A stretch of DNA of 64,000 bases from Enemella evansiae (GCA_017255395.1 JAFKDC010000018.1:1-64000); one strand, 5' to 3'. Positions 32,398 to 43,492 are shown, counted from the stretch's first letter. Translations and numbers: made by a program. Notes: generated by a model from the letters alone, not told the origin.

Positions 32398-33273
32398 ATG
32401 ATCCTGCGCGCCATTTCCCTGATGATCCTCGCCATGGCCCTGCTGGCCGGGTCAGACGTCTTCTTCAAGCTCTCGACGGCGCTGGCACCGGCCGGGCAGG
32501 TCATGACACTGGTGAGCCTTGGCGGCACCGCCGCCTTTGTCGCGCTGGCCCGCGCGATGGGCACCCCGGTCTTTGGCCGCGACGCCCTGCATCCGCTGGT
32601 CATGCTGCGCAACGGGCTGGAGATCCTCGCCGCGATCGGATTGCTGTATGCGCTGAAATACGTGCCGCTGCCGATCTTTGCCGCGATCATGCAGGGCGGG
32701 CCGCTGGTGGTGGTGCTGGGCGCCGCGATCTTCCTGAAGGAGCAGGTCGGCTGGCGGCGCTGGACCGCCGTGGGCGTCGGAATCCTCGGCATGCTGCTGG
32801 TGATCCGCCCCTTCGGCACCGGCTTCACCGGGCATGAATTCTGGGCCATCCTCGGCGTCGTCAGTCTGGCCGCGCGCGATCTGGTGACGCGGCTTTCGCC
32901 GCCGCATATCCCCTCGCTCGCCATCTCGACATGGGGCTTCGCCGCGACGATCCCGGTGGGGCTGGTGATCTGGAGCATGGAGGGCCTGCCGCCGCAGCTG
33001 GACGCGCCGTCTCTCTGGGCCATCGGCGGGGCGATCCTCTTCACCACCACCGGCTATCTTGCCATCACCACCGCCATGCGGCTGGCCCCGGCCTCGGTGG
33101 TCTCACCCTTCCGCTATGCGCGGCTGGTCTTCACCACCGGGCTGGGCATTCTGGTCTTCGGCGACCGGCCCGATGCCATGACGCTGCTGGGCGCCGCCAT
33201 CATCCTCTGCGCCGGGCTCTACACCTTCCTGCGCGAGCGCCGCCTTGCACGCGAGGGCGAGACAGGCGCCTGA
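32398..33273 (+). CDS. EamA/DMT-family membrane transporter
   Basis: 291 residues with ten hydrophobic segments in two EamA repeats of five (first MILRAISLMILAMALLAGSD; second from about residue 145, GHEFWAILGVVSLAARDLVT). GGAGG lies 5 nt before ATG 32398, which decides that start against the longer open frame from 32260. Family members export amino acids or metabolites or take up nucleotide sugars; the substrate cannot be told from sequence. It stands between the glucoside locus and eno. Confidence 0.88.
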   Translation: MILRAISLMILAMALLAGSDVFFKLSTALAPAGQVMTLVSLGGTAAFVALARAMGTPVFGRDALHPLVMLRNGLEILAAIGLLYALKYVPLPIFAAIMQGGPLVVVLGAAIFLKEQVGWRRWTAVGVGILGMLLVIRPFGTGFTGHEFWAILGVVSLAARDLVTRLSPPHIPSLAISTWGFAATIPVGLVIWSMEGLPPQLDAPSLWAIGGAILFTTTGYLAITTAMRLAPASVVSPFRYARLVFTTGLGILVFGDRPDAMTLLGAAIILCAGLYTFLRERRLAREGETGA

Positions 33274-33277
33274 GAAC

Positions 33278-33297
33278 GTTACCGCTAACGCGGTAAC
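33278..33297. promoter_or_regulatory. Palindromic operator upstream of eno
   Basis: GTTACCGC-TAAC-GCGGTAAC, an 8-bp perfect inverted repeat, containing GTTA-CCGC-TAAC. It ends 2 bp before the putative -35 (TTGCAC, 33300-33305; 16-bp spacer; TATGAC, 33322-33327). LacI-type central-carbon regulators of Rhodobacterales (CceR) are reported to act on glycolytic genes with GTTA/TAAC-type sites; the match is from memory and unverified. Confidence 0.55.
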
Positions 33298-33326
33298 ATT
33301 TGCACGTTCCCCCGCGTTTGCTATGA

Positions 33327-34634
<1,308 letters not shown>

Positions 34635-34647
34635 CGACAGATACGGA

Positions 34648-34672
34648 CCGGCCCCGCCGCAGGGGGCCGGTT
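34648..34672 (+). terminator. Hairpin after eno
   Basis: ACCGGCCCC pairs perfectly with GGGGCCGGT across a 7-nt loop. Only TTC follows, so it may be a stability hairpin or a weak terminator. Confidence 0.5.
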
Positions 34673-34963
34673 CGACGCCTGATCCCCGGGCCTTTCCCGC
34701 TTGGCCGTAAGACGGCGCAGCGGTTGGGCTGAACAGCCCTCGCAGGGTCAGGTCTTGCGATGGGCGATAGCCGCGGCACCGGCACGGCAAAGCTTCCGTC
34801 CTCACTGCCCTGCGAACAGACCGGCGCCTCAGTCCCCCTCACGCCTAGGGAACAAACCCCTGCGCGGCATCGGTCGCAGGCCCGCCATGCCACGGCCCTT
34901 AGTGCCCGCGCCGCCACTCGGACACCGACCAGAACAGAGCCGCACCCACCCCGGCGCGTTCCG
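34673..34963. other. Intergenic region between eno and ccmE
   Basis: About 290 bp between convergent genes. I see no gene with a ribosome binding site, no repeat copy and no RNA structure beyond short GC stems. The frames crossing it have the composition of non-coding sequence. Confidence 0.5.
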
Positions 34964-35413
34964 TCAGCTTTCCGGGTCCTGGTAGACCCCCTGCTCCTTC
35001 AGCGCGTCCACGACTTCCTTCGGCATGTAGGTCTCGTCATGCTTTGCCAGGATCTCCGAGGCCTGGAAGACCCCGTCGACATAGCGCCCGGTCCCCACCA
35101 TGCCCTGGTTCTCTTCGAAGAGGTCCGGCAGCACGCCGGAAAAGACCACCGGAACCGTCGCCCCGCCATCGGTCACGCTGAAGCGGATCTCGCTGCCCGC
35201 GCCGCGCACAAGCGTGCCCTCTTCGACCAGTCCGCCGATGCGAAAGACCTCACTGGGCTGCGGCGGTTCGGCCATGACCTGGCTGGGGGAGCGGAAGAAG
35301 TTGATGCCATCGCGCATGGCATAGCCGATCAGTCCGCTGGACACGATCAGGGCCACCGCCGCCAGCGCGATCACCTGCACGCGGCGCTTTTTCTTCAGGG
35401 ACATCAGGGCCAC
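34964..35413 (-). CDS. ccmE: Cytochrome c maturation heme chaperone CcmE
   Basis: 149 residues. An N-terminal basic segment and signal anchor (KKKRRVQVIALAAVALIVSS) precede the periplasmic beta-barrel, and the covalent heme-binding histidine is in LAKHDETYMP. It receives heme from CcmCD and hands it to the CcmFH ligase. The GTG at 35413 is preferred over the ATG at 35404 because GGAGG sits 6 nt before the GTG and 15 nt before the ATG. Other ccm genes are not in the window, so the cluster is split. Confidence 0.94.
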   Translation of the reverse strand: MALMSLKKKRRVQVIALAAVALIVSSGLIGYAMRDGINFFRSPSQVMAEPPQPSEVFRIGGLVEEGTLVRGAGSEIRFSVTDGGATVPVVFSGVLPDLFEENQGMVGTGRYVDGVFQASEILAKHDETYMPKEVVDALKEQGVYQDPES

Positions 35414-35498
35414 AGGTCACCTCCCTCTCCGGCACTCGGGCGCAATATAGTCCACGCGGCCCGATGTTGCGAGAGACCGCGCCTTTTGCCGCAGCCCC

Positions 35499-35580
35499 CC
35501 TTCTCATTGGTGAAAATACCGCGGGGTCCGGGGCAGCGCCCCGGCGGGGGTTTGGGGGCCTCAGCCCCCAAGAGGGGATG
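35499..35580 (+). repeat. Dispersed intergenic repeat, diverged (copy d)
   Basis: CTTCTCATTGGTGAAAATAC, CGCGGGG, then GGGGCAGCGCCCC and GGGGGCCTCAGCCCCC hairpins. The first block has diverged but the order of A-rich tract and GC hairpins is kept. It lies between ccmE and argC. Confidence 0.5.
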
Positions 35581-35626
35581 GATGCGCGCCGAAGGCGCCC
35601 CGCCGGATCGCCCCGCCGCAGCCCGT

Positions 35627-36655
35627 TCAGGGGAAACAGGGCGCCAGCATCAGACCGGCGGTCTCTTCGACCCCCAGCATCAGGTTGGCGTTCTGCAAGG
35701 CCTGCCCCGAGGATCCCTTGCACAGGTTGTCCAGCGCCGCGACGACGATCACCCGCCCCGGACGCCGGTCCGCGACCACCCCGATATGCACGAAGTTGGA
35801 CCCCCGGACGTGATGCGTCGACGGGGTCTCGCCCATGGGCAGCACCTCGACAAAGGGTTCCTTGGCATAGGCCTGCTGCAGCGCCTCCAGCACCGCCTCC
35901 GCCTCGCCCCGGACATAGGCCGTGGCAAGGATGCCCCGGTTGAACGGCCCCAGGTGCGGGGTGAACTGGATCTGCACCGGGCGTCCAGCCAGCGCGCTGA
36001 ACTCCTGGTCGAACTCGCCCAGGTGCCGGTGCGTGCCGCCGACCGCATAGGCATTGGTGCCCTCGGACAGCTCTGCGTGCAGCAGGTTTTCCTTCAGCGA
36101 CCGGCCCGCGCCGGAGACCCCGCATTGCAGGTCGAGGATGATCTCGTCGAGGTCGATCAGGTCGCGCTCGATCAGCGGTCGCAGGATATACTGACCCGTC
36201 GCCGCGTTGCAGCCGGTGCCCGCCACCAGCCGGGCCTCCGCAATGGCCTCGCGGTAGAACTCGGTCAGGCCGTAGACCGCCTCTTCCTGCATCTCGGTGG
36301 CGCCATGCGCGTTGCCGTACCACTTGCGGTAGTCCTCGGGGTCGCGCAGCCGGAAATCCGCCGAGAGGTCGACGATCTTCACCGTCTTCGGCAGCTTCGA
36401 GATCACCTCCTGCGAGGTCTTGTGCGGCAGGGCGCAGAAACACAGGTCGATCGCGTCGAAGTCGATCTCTTCCCATGTCACGAGGTCCGGCAGGTCGAGG
36501 TGGCGCAGGTGCGGAAAGACCGCCCCCATGCTTTGCCCGGCCTTCGAGTTCGCGGCCAGCGCCTTGATCTCGAAAGAGGGATGCGTGGCCAGAAGCCGGA
36601 TAAGCTCTGCCCCGGTATAGCCCGAAGCGCCGATGATGGCGATGGAATGAGACAT
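35627..36655 (-). CDS. argC: N-acetyl-gamma-glutamyl-phosphate reductase
   Basis: 342 residues, the longer type of ArgC. It reduces N-acetylglutamyl phosphate in arginine and ornithine synthesis. The NADP loop [19 protein letters not shown] opens the protein; the catalytic cysteine is in [30 protein letters not shown] and [12 protein letters not shown] complete the active site. ATG 36655 is chosen because homology starts at [11 protein letters not shown]; the longer frame runs through the leader region. Upstream are a 12-codon leader ORF with two adjacent Arg codons and overlapping hairpins (36718-36778), which suggest attenuation by arginine supply. Confidence 0.95.
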   Translation of the reverse strand: MSHSIAIIGASGYTGAELIRLLATHPSFEIKALAANSKAGQSMGAVFPHLRHLDLPDLVTWEEIDFDAIDLCFCALPHKTSQEVISKLPKTVKIVDLSADFRLRDPEDYRKWYGNAHGATEMQEEAVYGLTEFYREAIAEARLVAGTGCNAATGQYILRPLIERDLIDLDEIILDLQCGVSGAGRSLKENLLHAELSEGTNAYAVGGTHRHLGEFDQEFSALAGRPVQIQFTPHLGPFNRGILATAYVRGEAEAVLEALQQAYAKEPFVEVLPMGETPSTHHVRGSNFVHIGVVADRRPGRVIVVAALDNLCKGSSGQALQNANLMLGVEETAGLMLAPCFP

Positions 36656-36717
36656 GTGGGTCCCCTTGGTCTGAGGCGCCTCGCGCGCCGCGTCATGATG
36701 GAAGGCAAAGGAAGAGA

Positions 36718-36732
36718 GGCCGCTAAACGGCC
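36718..36732 (-). promoter_or_regulatory. Putative attenuator hairpin before argC
   Basis: On the minus strand GGCCG-TTTAG-CGGCC is followed by the pyrimidine run TCTCTTCCTTT, like a terminator. Its 5' arm is also the partner of a 10-bp pairing between the start of the leader ORF (GGCCCCAGCG, 36776-36767) and CGTTGGGGCC (36738-36729), so the two structures exclude each other. Confidence 0.55.
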
Positions 36733-36739
36733 CCAACGG

Positions 36740-36778
36740 TCACTGTCGTCGCAATACCTGGAACGGCGCTGGGGCCAT
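36740..36778 (-). CDS. Candidate arginine-codon leader peptide of argC
   Basis: A 12-codon ORF, MAPAPFQVLRRQ then TGA, with AAAGGAG 7 nt before the ATG. Its last codons include GTA TTG CGA CGA, all rare in the high-GC genes around it, and two are consecutive arginine codons. It lies 85 bp upstream of argC, on the same strand, and its RNA can form alternative pairings (see 36718-36732). This is the layout of a ribosome-controlled attenuator sensing arginyl-tRNA. I know of no described argC leader of this type, so the call rests on the sequence alone. It could also be a chance ORF with a good ribosome binding site. Confidence 0.55.
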   Translation of the reverse strand: MAPAPFQVLRRQ

Positions 36779-37023
36779 GAGACGTCTCCTTTGGCAAACA
36801 GATAGCCGCCCCCTGCCCGGCAATCAACGCCAAAGGCGCGGGCGCCGCGTGCACTCCCCCGGGTGGCCAAGCCGTGCCGGGCCGCCGGGACGCTGCCCCA
36901 ACTCGCGGACAGTCGCGGGGCACGCGGGACACGGGGCACGGCGGGGGGCCGGAATGCCCGACTTGCCACCACCGCCACCAACCGCCACTCTGACGGCACA
37001 TGCCACCCGTAGAAGGACGCCCC

Positions 37024-37794
37024 ATGGCCCATGTCGCACAGGATCGCCCGGTCTCATTCCTGCGCCTGTTCTGGCGCATGGGCGGATGGCTGGCGCTGAT
37101 ATTCGGGTCCGTCCTGCTGCTGCTGACCCTTGTCAGCCACCTGGCCCTTGGCCTTGCGCAACGCTTCGATATGGAAGGGATCGAGGCCCGCGCCCGGGTG
37201 ATCGACCGCTATTACACCGAAAGCACCGACAGCGACGGCGACAAGACCATCACCCATTACCTCGAGATCGACTTCGAGACCGACGGCGGTCGCCCGATGC
37301 GCCTGAAACCCTCGGTCGGCAGCGGGCTCTACAACCGCACCCGGATCGGCGACGACATCCCGGTCTGGTATCTGCAATCCGATCCCTCCCGGATCGAGAC
37401 CCGGCGCGGCCAGAACCGCAGCGCCGCCACCGTGACGCAGGTCATCGGCGCGATCTTCGGGCTGCTCATGCTGGGGGCGCTCTGGTTCCCCGGCAGCAAG
37501 GCGGTCGCCGCGCTGCGCGCCCGGCGCTACGGGCGCCGCGACAGGGCCGAGGTGACCGGGCTGAAAAAGACCGGCTGGACCGTCAACGGGGAACACCGCT
37601 ACCGCCTGCAATGGCGCGACAGCGCGGGCCACAGCGGCGAGAGCCTCGCCTACAGGCGCGACCAACTGACACCCTACCGCACCGGCAGCACGGTGCCGGT
37701 CTACCACGGCCTCCGGCGGACCTGGTGGGAGGGCGATGTCGGCCCCTCGCGCCACACCCGCGACGCAGAGGGCTACCCGGTACACGGCGGCTGA
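37024..37794 (+). CDS. DUF3592-domain membrane protein
   Basis: 256 residues from ATG 37024, with AAGGA 7 nt upstream. One span near residues 18-40 (LALIFGSVLLLLTLVSHLAL) and another near 145-160 (VTQVIGAIFGLLMLGALWFP) flank a periplasmic beta-rich domain typical of DUF3592 (HYLEIDFETDGGRPMRL, IGDDIPVWYLQSDPSRIETR). The cytoplasmic C-terminal half contains a second, partly similar beta segment (HRYRLQWRDSAGHSGESLAY followed by VPVYHGLRRTWWEGD). The function of the family is unknown. It is transcribed divergently from argC and stands alone. Confidence 0.8.
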   Translation: MAHVAQDRPVSFLRLFWRMGGWLALIFGSVLLLLTLVSHLALGLAQRFDMEGIEARARVIDRYYTESTDSDGDKTITHYLEIDFETDGGRPMRLKPSVGSGLYNRTRIGDDIPVWYLQSDPSRIETRRGQNRSAATVTQVIGAIFGLLMLGALWFPGSKAVAALRARRYGRRDRAEVTGLKKTGWTVNGEHRYRLQWRDSAGHSGESLAYRRDQLTPYRTGSTVPVYHGLRRTWWEGDVGPSRHTRDAEGYPVHGG

Positions 37795-38062
37795 CCCGGC
37801 ACCCGGATGCCCCCGGCTCTGCAAACCGCTCCACCCTGCGGGCGGTCAGGTCATGCCGGTCCGCAGCGACAAACCCGGCTTCCACAGGGGCGGCTCCTGC
37901 CAGAGCGCGGACGCGTACCGGCTTGCCTGCCGGACCCCGGTTGCTGCCACGCGCGACGCGGAAGGCCCCCGACCATGACCGGTACAAACAAAGGCGCTCA
38001 GGCCTCGCGCAGGCGAGGCGGCGCGGCCCCTGCCGCCTCGGGCAACCACCAAGCGGAACCGC

Positions 38063-38875
38063 TCAGGCCTTGGTGAAGACGATCTGCCGCTTCAGGAACT
38101 GGGTGGCGTTGCGCGACACCCGGGCCGGGTCGCCCGTGGTGAGGAACCCGCTTTCCGTCCCCGGACCGATCATCGAGGGATGGCGCGTCAGGTAGTCTGC
38201 CAGCGAGGCCGCGACCAGATTGGCCTGCGAATAGACCGAGACCTCGGGCCCCAGCGCATCCTGAAAGACCTCGTCCATCAGCGGGTAATGGGTGCAGCCG
38301 AGGATCGCCGCCTCGGGATGCGGCAGCTTGCGCTTGAGCGCGTCGACGTGGCTGCGCACGAGCGCCTCGGCAAGGATCATGTCACCCTCTTCGATGGCAT
38401 CGACCAGCCCGCCGCAGGCCTGCGCCTCGACATCGACGCCGATGGCGCGGAAGGCCAGTTCGCGCTGGAAGGCGCGGCTGCTGACCGTCGCGGGCGTTGC
38501 AAACAGCGCCACATGTTTCACCGCCACCTCGCGCGGGGGCGAGTTGTCGCCCCACTGGCGCTCTGTCAGGGCCTCGATCAGAGGCACGAAGACGCCCAGC
38601 ACCCGCTTGTCGCGCGGTACCCAGGATTCCTGCATCCGGCGCAGCGCCGCCGCGCTTGCGGTGTTGCAGGCGAGGATCACCAGGTCGCAGCCCGCCGCCC
38701 AGAGCCGTTCCACCGCCGCCGTGGTCAGGCGATAGATGTCATCCGCATCGCGCACCCCGTAAGGCGCATGCCTGTTGTCGCCAAAGTAGACCAGGGGCAC
38801 GTCGGGCAGACGCTTCGACACCGCGTCCAGCACCGTCAGTCCCCCCAGCCCGGAATCGAAAATCCCTACTGCCAT
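38063..38875 (-). CDS. murI: Glutamate racemase
   Basis: 270 residues. It supplies D-glutamate for peptidoglycan. The two catalytic cysteines are in [13 protein letters not shown] and [31 protein letters not shown] and [12 protein letters not shown] are the substrate-binding signatures. The start is the ATG at 38875. The gap of 268 bp on its 3' side, up to the DUF3592 gene, holds no recognisable element. Confidence 0.95.
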   Translation of the reverse strand: MAVGIFDSGLGGLTVLDAVSKRLPDVPLVYFGDNRHAPYGVRDADDIYRLTTAAVERLWAAGCDLVILACNTASAAALRRMQESWVPRDKRVLGVFVPLIEALTERQWGDNSPPREVAVKHVALFATPATVSSRAFQRELAFRAIGVDVEAQACGGLVDAIEEGDMILAEALVRSHVDALKRKLPHPEAAILGCTHYPLMDEVFQDALGPEVSVYSQANLVAASLADYLTRHPSMIGPGTESGFLTTGDPARVSRNATQFLKRQIVFTKA

Positions 38876-38976
38876 CTTGCCTCTCCCGGCGCGCTCGTTC
38901 GTCCCGATCAGGGCCGGAACCGGATCGCCACCGCAACGGCCCGATCCGCTATGTCCCGCCGTGAAATCAACCCGTC

Positions 38977-39861
38977 CTAGTGCCGCGCCTTGTGTTTTTC
39001 CTCGAACTCGAAGCCATAATCGTAGGACGTCAGCGGCACCGGGGAAAGATCATAAGTGGCCCGGCGCAGGAAATCCATCAGCACGCGGGGGTCGCGGGCC
39101 CGGGCGGCGATCTGGTCGGGCGCGATGGGGGCGCCGATGGCCACGCGCACCGGCGTATCGACGCGCTTGCGGAACTCCTTGATCAGCAGCCCCATGCGCA
39201 GCGTCACATGCAGGTGGCTGGCCAGCTGGAACAGCCGCGAGGTGTGGCCGTCGAAGTAGATCGGCACGACCGTCGCGTTCGAGCGGGCGATCATCTTGGC
39301 GGTGAAGGTGCGCCAGCCCGGGTCCATGGGCCGGCCGAAGGGCCGCTCTGCCGTGGCCACGGTGCCGCCCGGAAAGACGCCGATGCAGCCGCCCTCCGAG
39401 AGATAGCGCAGCGCCTCCTTGCGGGTGGCGACATTTTCCTGCACCGCCGCCCTTGTTTCGGAGAAGTTGATCGGCAGGACGATGCGGTCCAGCTCTTCCG
39501 CCTTGCGGAAGACATGGTTGGCGAGAATGCGGAAATCGCCGCGCACGACCGACAGGATGTGCCCCAGCATCAGCCCGTCGAGGATGCCATAGGGGTGATT
39601 GGCGATCACCACCAGCGGGCCCTCGGCGGGCAGATTGTTCAGTGCACCGCCCGTGACCTCGAGCGCCAGCCCGTAGCGTTCGACCATGACCTCCCAGAAG
39701 TCACGGCCGCGCTCGACCTCTGCCTCGTAGCCCTCGGCGCGACGGATCAGGCCCAGACGCCCGGTGGCATTCTCCATCAGGCGGATCATCGCCCGCCCGC
39801 CGCGCGTGCTGGCCGAGTAGGAATAAGAGATGTCGCGCGCGATCTGACGCCGGTTCGGCAA
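38977..39861 (-). CDS. Lysophospholipid acyltransferase (PlsC/OlsA-like)
   Basis: 294 residues. The acyltransferase motif is [15 protein letters not shown], where the His and Asp are separated by five residues rather than the usual four, and [16 protein letters not shown] provides the second motif. It probably transfers acyl groups to lysophosphatidate or another lysolipid at the inner membrane. The start is a TTG at 39861 with AAGGGG upstream; the N-terminal [16 protein letters not shown] before the next ATG (39789) looks conserved, so the longer form is kept. A twin-palindrome element lies 100 bp upstream, belonging to the preceding gene. Confidence 0.82.
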   Translation of the reverse strand: MPNRRQIARDISYSYSASTRGGRAMIRLMENATGRLGLIRRAEGYEAEVERGRDFWEVMVERYGLALEVTGGALNNLPAEGPLVVIANHPYGILDGLMLGHILSVVRGDFRILANHVFRKAEELDRIVLPINFSETRAAVQENVATRKEALRYLSEGGCIGVFPGGTVATAERPFGRPMDPGWRTFTAKMIARSNATVVPIYFDGHTSRLFQLASHLHVTLRMGLLIKEFRKRVDTPVRVAIGAPIAPDQIAARARDPRVLMDFLRRATYDLSPVPLTSYDYGFEFEEKHKARH

Positions 39862-39962
39862 CGGTGAGGCCCCTTGCTGGTTGAGTCCGGCTGTCTAGCG
39901 CCGTTCGGTCCTTCTGGCGAGACTGTGTAACAAATCCGTAAAGGTTGTGCGTCGCGATGACG

Positions 39963-40010
39963 GGGAAGCGGCTTCGAAGCCGCTTCCCGAAAGGCCCTTC
40001 GAAGGGCCTT
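39963..40010. repeat. Twin perfect palindromes (copy 2)
   Basis: A 26-nt perfect palindrome (39963-39988; arms AAGCGGC/GCCGCTT around TTCGAA, flanked by GGG/CCC) and a 20-nt perfect palindrome (39991-40010; arms AAGGCCC/GGGCCTT around TTCGAA). Read on the minus strand they begin 5 nt after the stop of the oxidoreductase gene. Neither is followed by a T-run. Confidence 0.85.
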
Positions 40011-40015
40011 CCCGC

Positions 40016-43000
40016 CTACTCCGCTGCCTGCGCCAGCGGCGCGCCGCCCTGCCGCAGCACCGCCAGAAGCTCTTCGCGCCGCTTCGACGCCCGGGCCTCG
40101 TTCGCCGCCTTGACCGGGCCGAAACCGCGAATCTGCAGGGGCAGCTCCGCCAGCGCAACGAGGGCTTCCATGGTCTCCGGCGCCGCCTTGGGCAGCCACT
40201 CGGCCATGTCGGCCTCGTATTGCGCGATCAGCGCGCGTTCCATGCGGCGCTCTGCGCTGCGCCCGAAGACATCCAGCGGCGTGCCCCGCAGACCCTTCAG
40301 CCGTGCAAGGATGCGGAAGGCGGTCAGCATGCCCTCGCCGTAGTGCTTTTTCACCGGGCGCCCGTCCGCGCCCTCTTTCGAGAAGATCGGCGGCGCGAGG
40401 TGGAAGGTCATCTTCGGATCGCCGTCGAAGGCCTCGCGGACCTTGTCGCGGGTGGCAAGGTGCAGGCGCGCGACCTCGTATTCGTCCTTGTAGGCAAGCA
40501 CCTTGTGATAGCCCTTGGCCACCGCCTCCTTCAGGCGCGGATCGGTGACGCCCTCCACCAGCCTGCGATACCGTTTCGCCAGACGGCGGCTTTGGTAGCG
40601 CGTCAGGTGATCGGCGCGGAAGGCGATCTTCTCGTCCAGCGACTTCGGGCGCTCGACCACCTCGGACTGGCCGATCCGGGCGGCCTCCTGCGGGTGCAGG
40701 ACGGCCCAGCGGCCGACCTCGAAGGCGCGCAGGTTCTTCTCGACCGCCGCCCCGTTCAGCTCGATCGCCGCCGCGATGGCCTCGTGGCTCAGCGGCACCA
40801 GCCCCTGCTGCCATGCGGCGCCGAGGATCATCATGTTGGAGAAGATCGAATCCCCCATGACCACGCGGGCCAGCTCCGAGGCGTCGAAGAGCGCCAGCCG
40901 GTCCTGCATCCGCGCCTCCAACGCCAGCCGCAGGCGGTCGGCGGGCAGCGTGAACTCGGTGTTGCGGGTGAACTCTCCGGTGACGATCTCGTGGCTGTTG
41001 ACCACCGCGCCGGTGCGCCCGGTGCGGGTCAGCCCCAGCGTCTTGGCCCCCGCCGAGACCACCAGGTCGCCGCCGATCAGCGCGTCGGCCTCTCCGGTGG
41101 CGACCCGCACGGCGCTGATGTCCGCCGGGCGCTCGGCCAGGCGCAGGTGGATGTGGACCGCGCCGCCCTTCTGGGCGAGGCCCGCCATCTCCATCATCGC
41201 GGCGCCCTTGCCGTCGATCTGCGCGGCCTGCGCCAGCACCGCGCCGATGGTCACCACCCCGGTGCCGCCGACGCCGGTGACGATGACGTTCCAGGTCTTG
41301 TCTATGGCGGGCAGCGCGGGCGCGGGCATGTCGGGTAGCTCCAGCGCCGTGGTCGCCGCCTTCTTCACCTGCGCGCCCTCCAGCGTGACGAAAGAGGGGC
41401 AGAACCCCTTCAGGCAGGAGAAGTCCTTGTTGCAGGCGGACTGGTCCACCGCCCGCTTGCGGCCCAGTTCCGTCTCGGCGGGCACGATGGCCACGCAGTT
41501 CGACTGCACCCCGCAATCGCCGCAGCCCTCGCAGACATCGGTGTTGATGAAGACGCGCTTGTCCGGGTCCGGGAACTGACCGCGCTTGCGGCGGCGGCGC
41601 TTCTCGGCGGCGCAGGTCTGGATGTAGACGATGGCGCTGACGCCCTCGATCTTCGTGCAGCGTTCCTGCACGGCCTGCATCTCGGCCCGCTCAAAGGTCT
41701 CGATCCCCTGCGGCAGCGCCTTGAGGTCGACGTCCTCCTTCTCGTCATAGACGACGAAGACGTCGCGCAGCCCCATGGCCCGCAGTTCCGCCACGATCCG
41801 CTGCGGCGTCAGCCCGCCCTCGTTCTTCTGGCCGCCGGTCATGGCGACCGCATCGTTGAAGAGGATCTTGTAGGTGATATTGACCCCCGCGGCGAGCGCC
41901 GCCCGGATCGCCATCACGCCGGAATGGTTGTACGTCCCGTCGCCGAGGTTCTGGAAGACATGGCCACGGCTGGAAAACGGCGCCTCGCCGATCCAGTTCG
42001 CGCCCTCGGCCCCCATATGGGTGAAGCCGGTGGTCTCGCGATCCATCCACTGCACCATGTAGTGGCAGCCGATGCCCGCATAGGCGCGGCTGCCCTCGGG
42101 CACCTTGGTCGAGGAGTTGTGCGGACAGCCCGCGCAGAACCACGGCGTGCGCGCGGCGATGTCCTGCGCATTGTCCGCGGTCCGCGCCTCGGCCAGCGCC
42201 TGAAGCCCGGCCTTCACGCTGTCGGTGCCGCGCCCCTCCTCGACGAGGATCTCGCCCAGCTTCTGCGCGATCCACGTGGGATCAAGCGCGCCCCGGGTCG
42301 GGAACAGCTCTTCGCGGTGCATGTTGCCCGCGCCGCCCTTGTACCAGCCATAGACGCGGCGGCCCCGGCGGTCGTCGAAGATCGCCTCCTTGACCTGCAC
42401 CTCGATCAACTTGCGCTTTTCCTCGACGATGACGATCAGGTCGAGATCCTCGGCCCAGTCGTGAAAGCCCTGCATATCCAGCGGAAAGACCTGCCCGATC
42501 TTGTAGGTGGTGATCCCCAGCCGCTCTGCCTCCGCCTCGTCTAAGCCCAGCAGGGTCAGCGCGTGCACGAGGTCGAGCCAGTTCTTCCCCGCCGCGACAA
42601 GGCCGATCTTGGCCCCGGGCTTGCCCCAGACGCGCTTGTCCATGCCGTTGGCGCGGGAAAACGCCTCTGCCGCGAAGCGCTTGTAGTCGATCATCCGCGT
42701 CTCTTGCGCGTGCGGCGTGTCGCCGAGGCGGATGTTCAGCCCGCCCTCGGGCATGGCGAAATCCTGCGGCGTGACCAGCGTCATGCGGTCCGGTCGCCCG
42801 TCGACCACCGCCGTCGCCTCGACCGTGTCCTTCATGGTCTTCAGCCCGACCCAGACCCCGGCAAAGCGCGACAGGGCAAAGCCGTAGACTCCGTAGTCCA
42901 GCACCTCCTGCACACCCGCCGGAGAGACCACCGGCATATAGGCATCCACCAGCGCCCATTCCGACTGGTGCAGCACGGTCGAGGATTCGCCGGTGTGGTC

Positions 43001-43438
43001 GTCGCCCATGGCCATCAGCACGCCGCCATGCGGCGAGGTCCCGGCCATATTGGCGTGCCGCATCACGTCGCCGGACCGGTCCACCCCCGGCCCCTTGCCG
43101 TACCACAGCCCGAAGACCCCGTCGAAGCGCCCCTCGCCGCGCAGCTCCGCCTGCTGGCTGCCCCAAAGCGCCGTGGCCGCGAGATCCTCGTTCAGCCCTT
43201 CCTTGAAAAGCACGTCGGCGGCGTGCAGCTGCTTCGCCGCCTTGTTCATCTGAAGATCGACCGCCCCCAGGGGCGACCCCCGGTAGCCCGTCACGTAACC
43301 GGCGGTGTTCAGCCCCGCCGCCCGGTCGCGGTCTTTCTGGATCAGCATCAGGCGCACCAGCGCCTGCGTGCCGTTCAGCAGCACATCGTCCTTCGACAGG
43401 TCGAATCGGTCGCTGAGGGAAATCTCGTGCTTGGTCAT
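40016..43438 (-). CDS. Indolepyruvate:ferredoxin oxidoreductase, fused alpha and beta subunits
   Basis: 1140 residues. The protein joins the alpha subunit (N-terminal pyrimidine/TPP-type domains; AGYVTGYRGSPLGAVDLQ; TPP region CAGCPHNSSTKVPEGS and HMGAEGANWIGEAPFSS) and the gamma/beta subunit (IVTGVGGTGVVTIGAVLAQ, DALIGGDLVVSAGAKTLG). A ferredoxin-type cluster motif, CEGCGDCGVQSNC, sits between them. It would decarboxylate aryl or branched-chain 2-oxo acids to acyl-CoA and reduce ferredoxin. It is divergent from a LysR regulator, with a LysR-type inverted repeat in between, and ends at a twin palindrome. Confidence 0.92.
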   Translation of the reverse strand: MTKHEISLSDRFDLSKDDVLLNGTQALVRLMLIQKDRDRAAGLNTAGYVTGYRGSPLGAVDLQMNKAAKQLHAADVLFKEGLNEDLAATALWGSQQAELRGEGRFDGVFGLWYGKGPGVDRSGDVMRHANMAGTSPHGGVLMAMGDDHTGESSTVLHQSEWALVDAYMPVVSPAGVQEVLDYGVYGFALSRFAGVWVGLKTMKDTVEATAVVDGRPDRMTLVTPQDFAMPEGGLNIRLGDTPHAQETRMIDYKRFAAEAFSRANGMDKRVWGKPGAKIGLVAAGKNWLDLVHALTLLGLDEAEAERLGITTYKIGQVFPLDMQGFHDWAEDLDLIVIVEEKRKLIEVQVKEAIFDDRRGRRVYGWYKGGAGNMHREELFPTRGALDPTWIAQKLGEILVEEGRGTDSVKAGLQALAEARTADNAQDIAARTPWFCAGCPHNSSTKVPEGSRAYAGIGCHYMVQWMDRETTGFTHMGAEGANWIGEAPFSSRGHVFQNLGDGTYNHSGVMAIRAALAAGVNITYKILFNDAVAMTGGQKNEGGLTPQRIVAELRAMGLRDVFVVYDEKEDVDLKALPQGIETFERAEMQAVQERCTKIEGVSAIVYIQTCAAEKRRRRKRGQFPDPDKRVFINTDVCEGCGDCGVQSNCVAIVPAETELGRKRAVDQSACNKDFSCLKGFCPSFVTLEGAQVKKAATTALELPDMPAPALPAIDKTWNVIVTGVGGTGVVTIGAVLAQAAQIDGKGAAMMEMAGLAQKGGAVHIHLRLAERPADISAVRVATGEADALIGGDLVVSAGAKTLGLTRTGRTGAVVNSHEIVTGEFTRNTEFTLPADRLRLALEARMQDRLALFDASELARVVMGDSIFSNMMILGAAWQQGLVPLSHEAIAAAIELNGAAVEKNLRAFEVGRWAVLHPQEAARIGQSEVVERPKSLDEKIAFRADHLTRYQSRRLAKRYRRLVEGVTDPRLKEAVAKGYHKVLAYKDEYEVARLHLATRDKVREAFDGDPKMTFHLAPPIFSKEGADGRPVKKHYGEGMLTAFRILARLKGLRGTPLDVFGRSAERRMERALIAQYEADMAEWLPKAAPETMEALVALAELPLQIRGFGPVKAANEARASKRREELLAVLRQGGAPLAQAAE

Positions 43439-43492
43439 CCTGGCCTCCCCTTGATGAAACTAGCAGCGTTCTGCCCCAAATCTAGGTCACAA

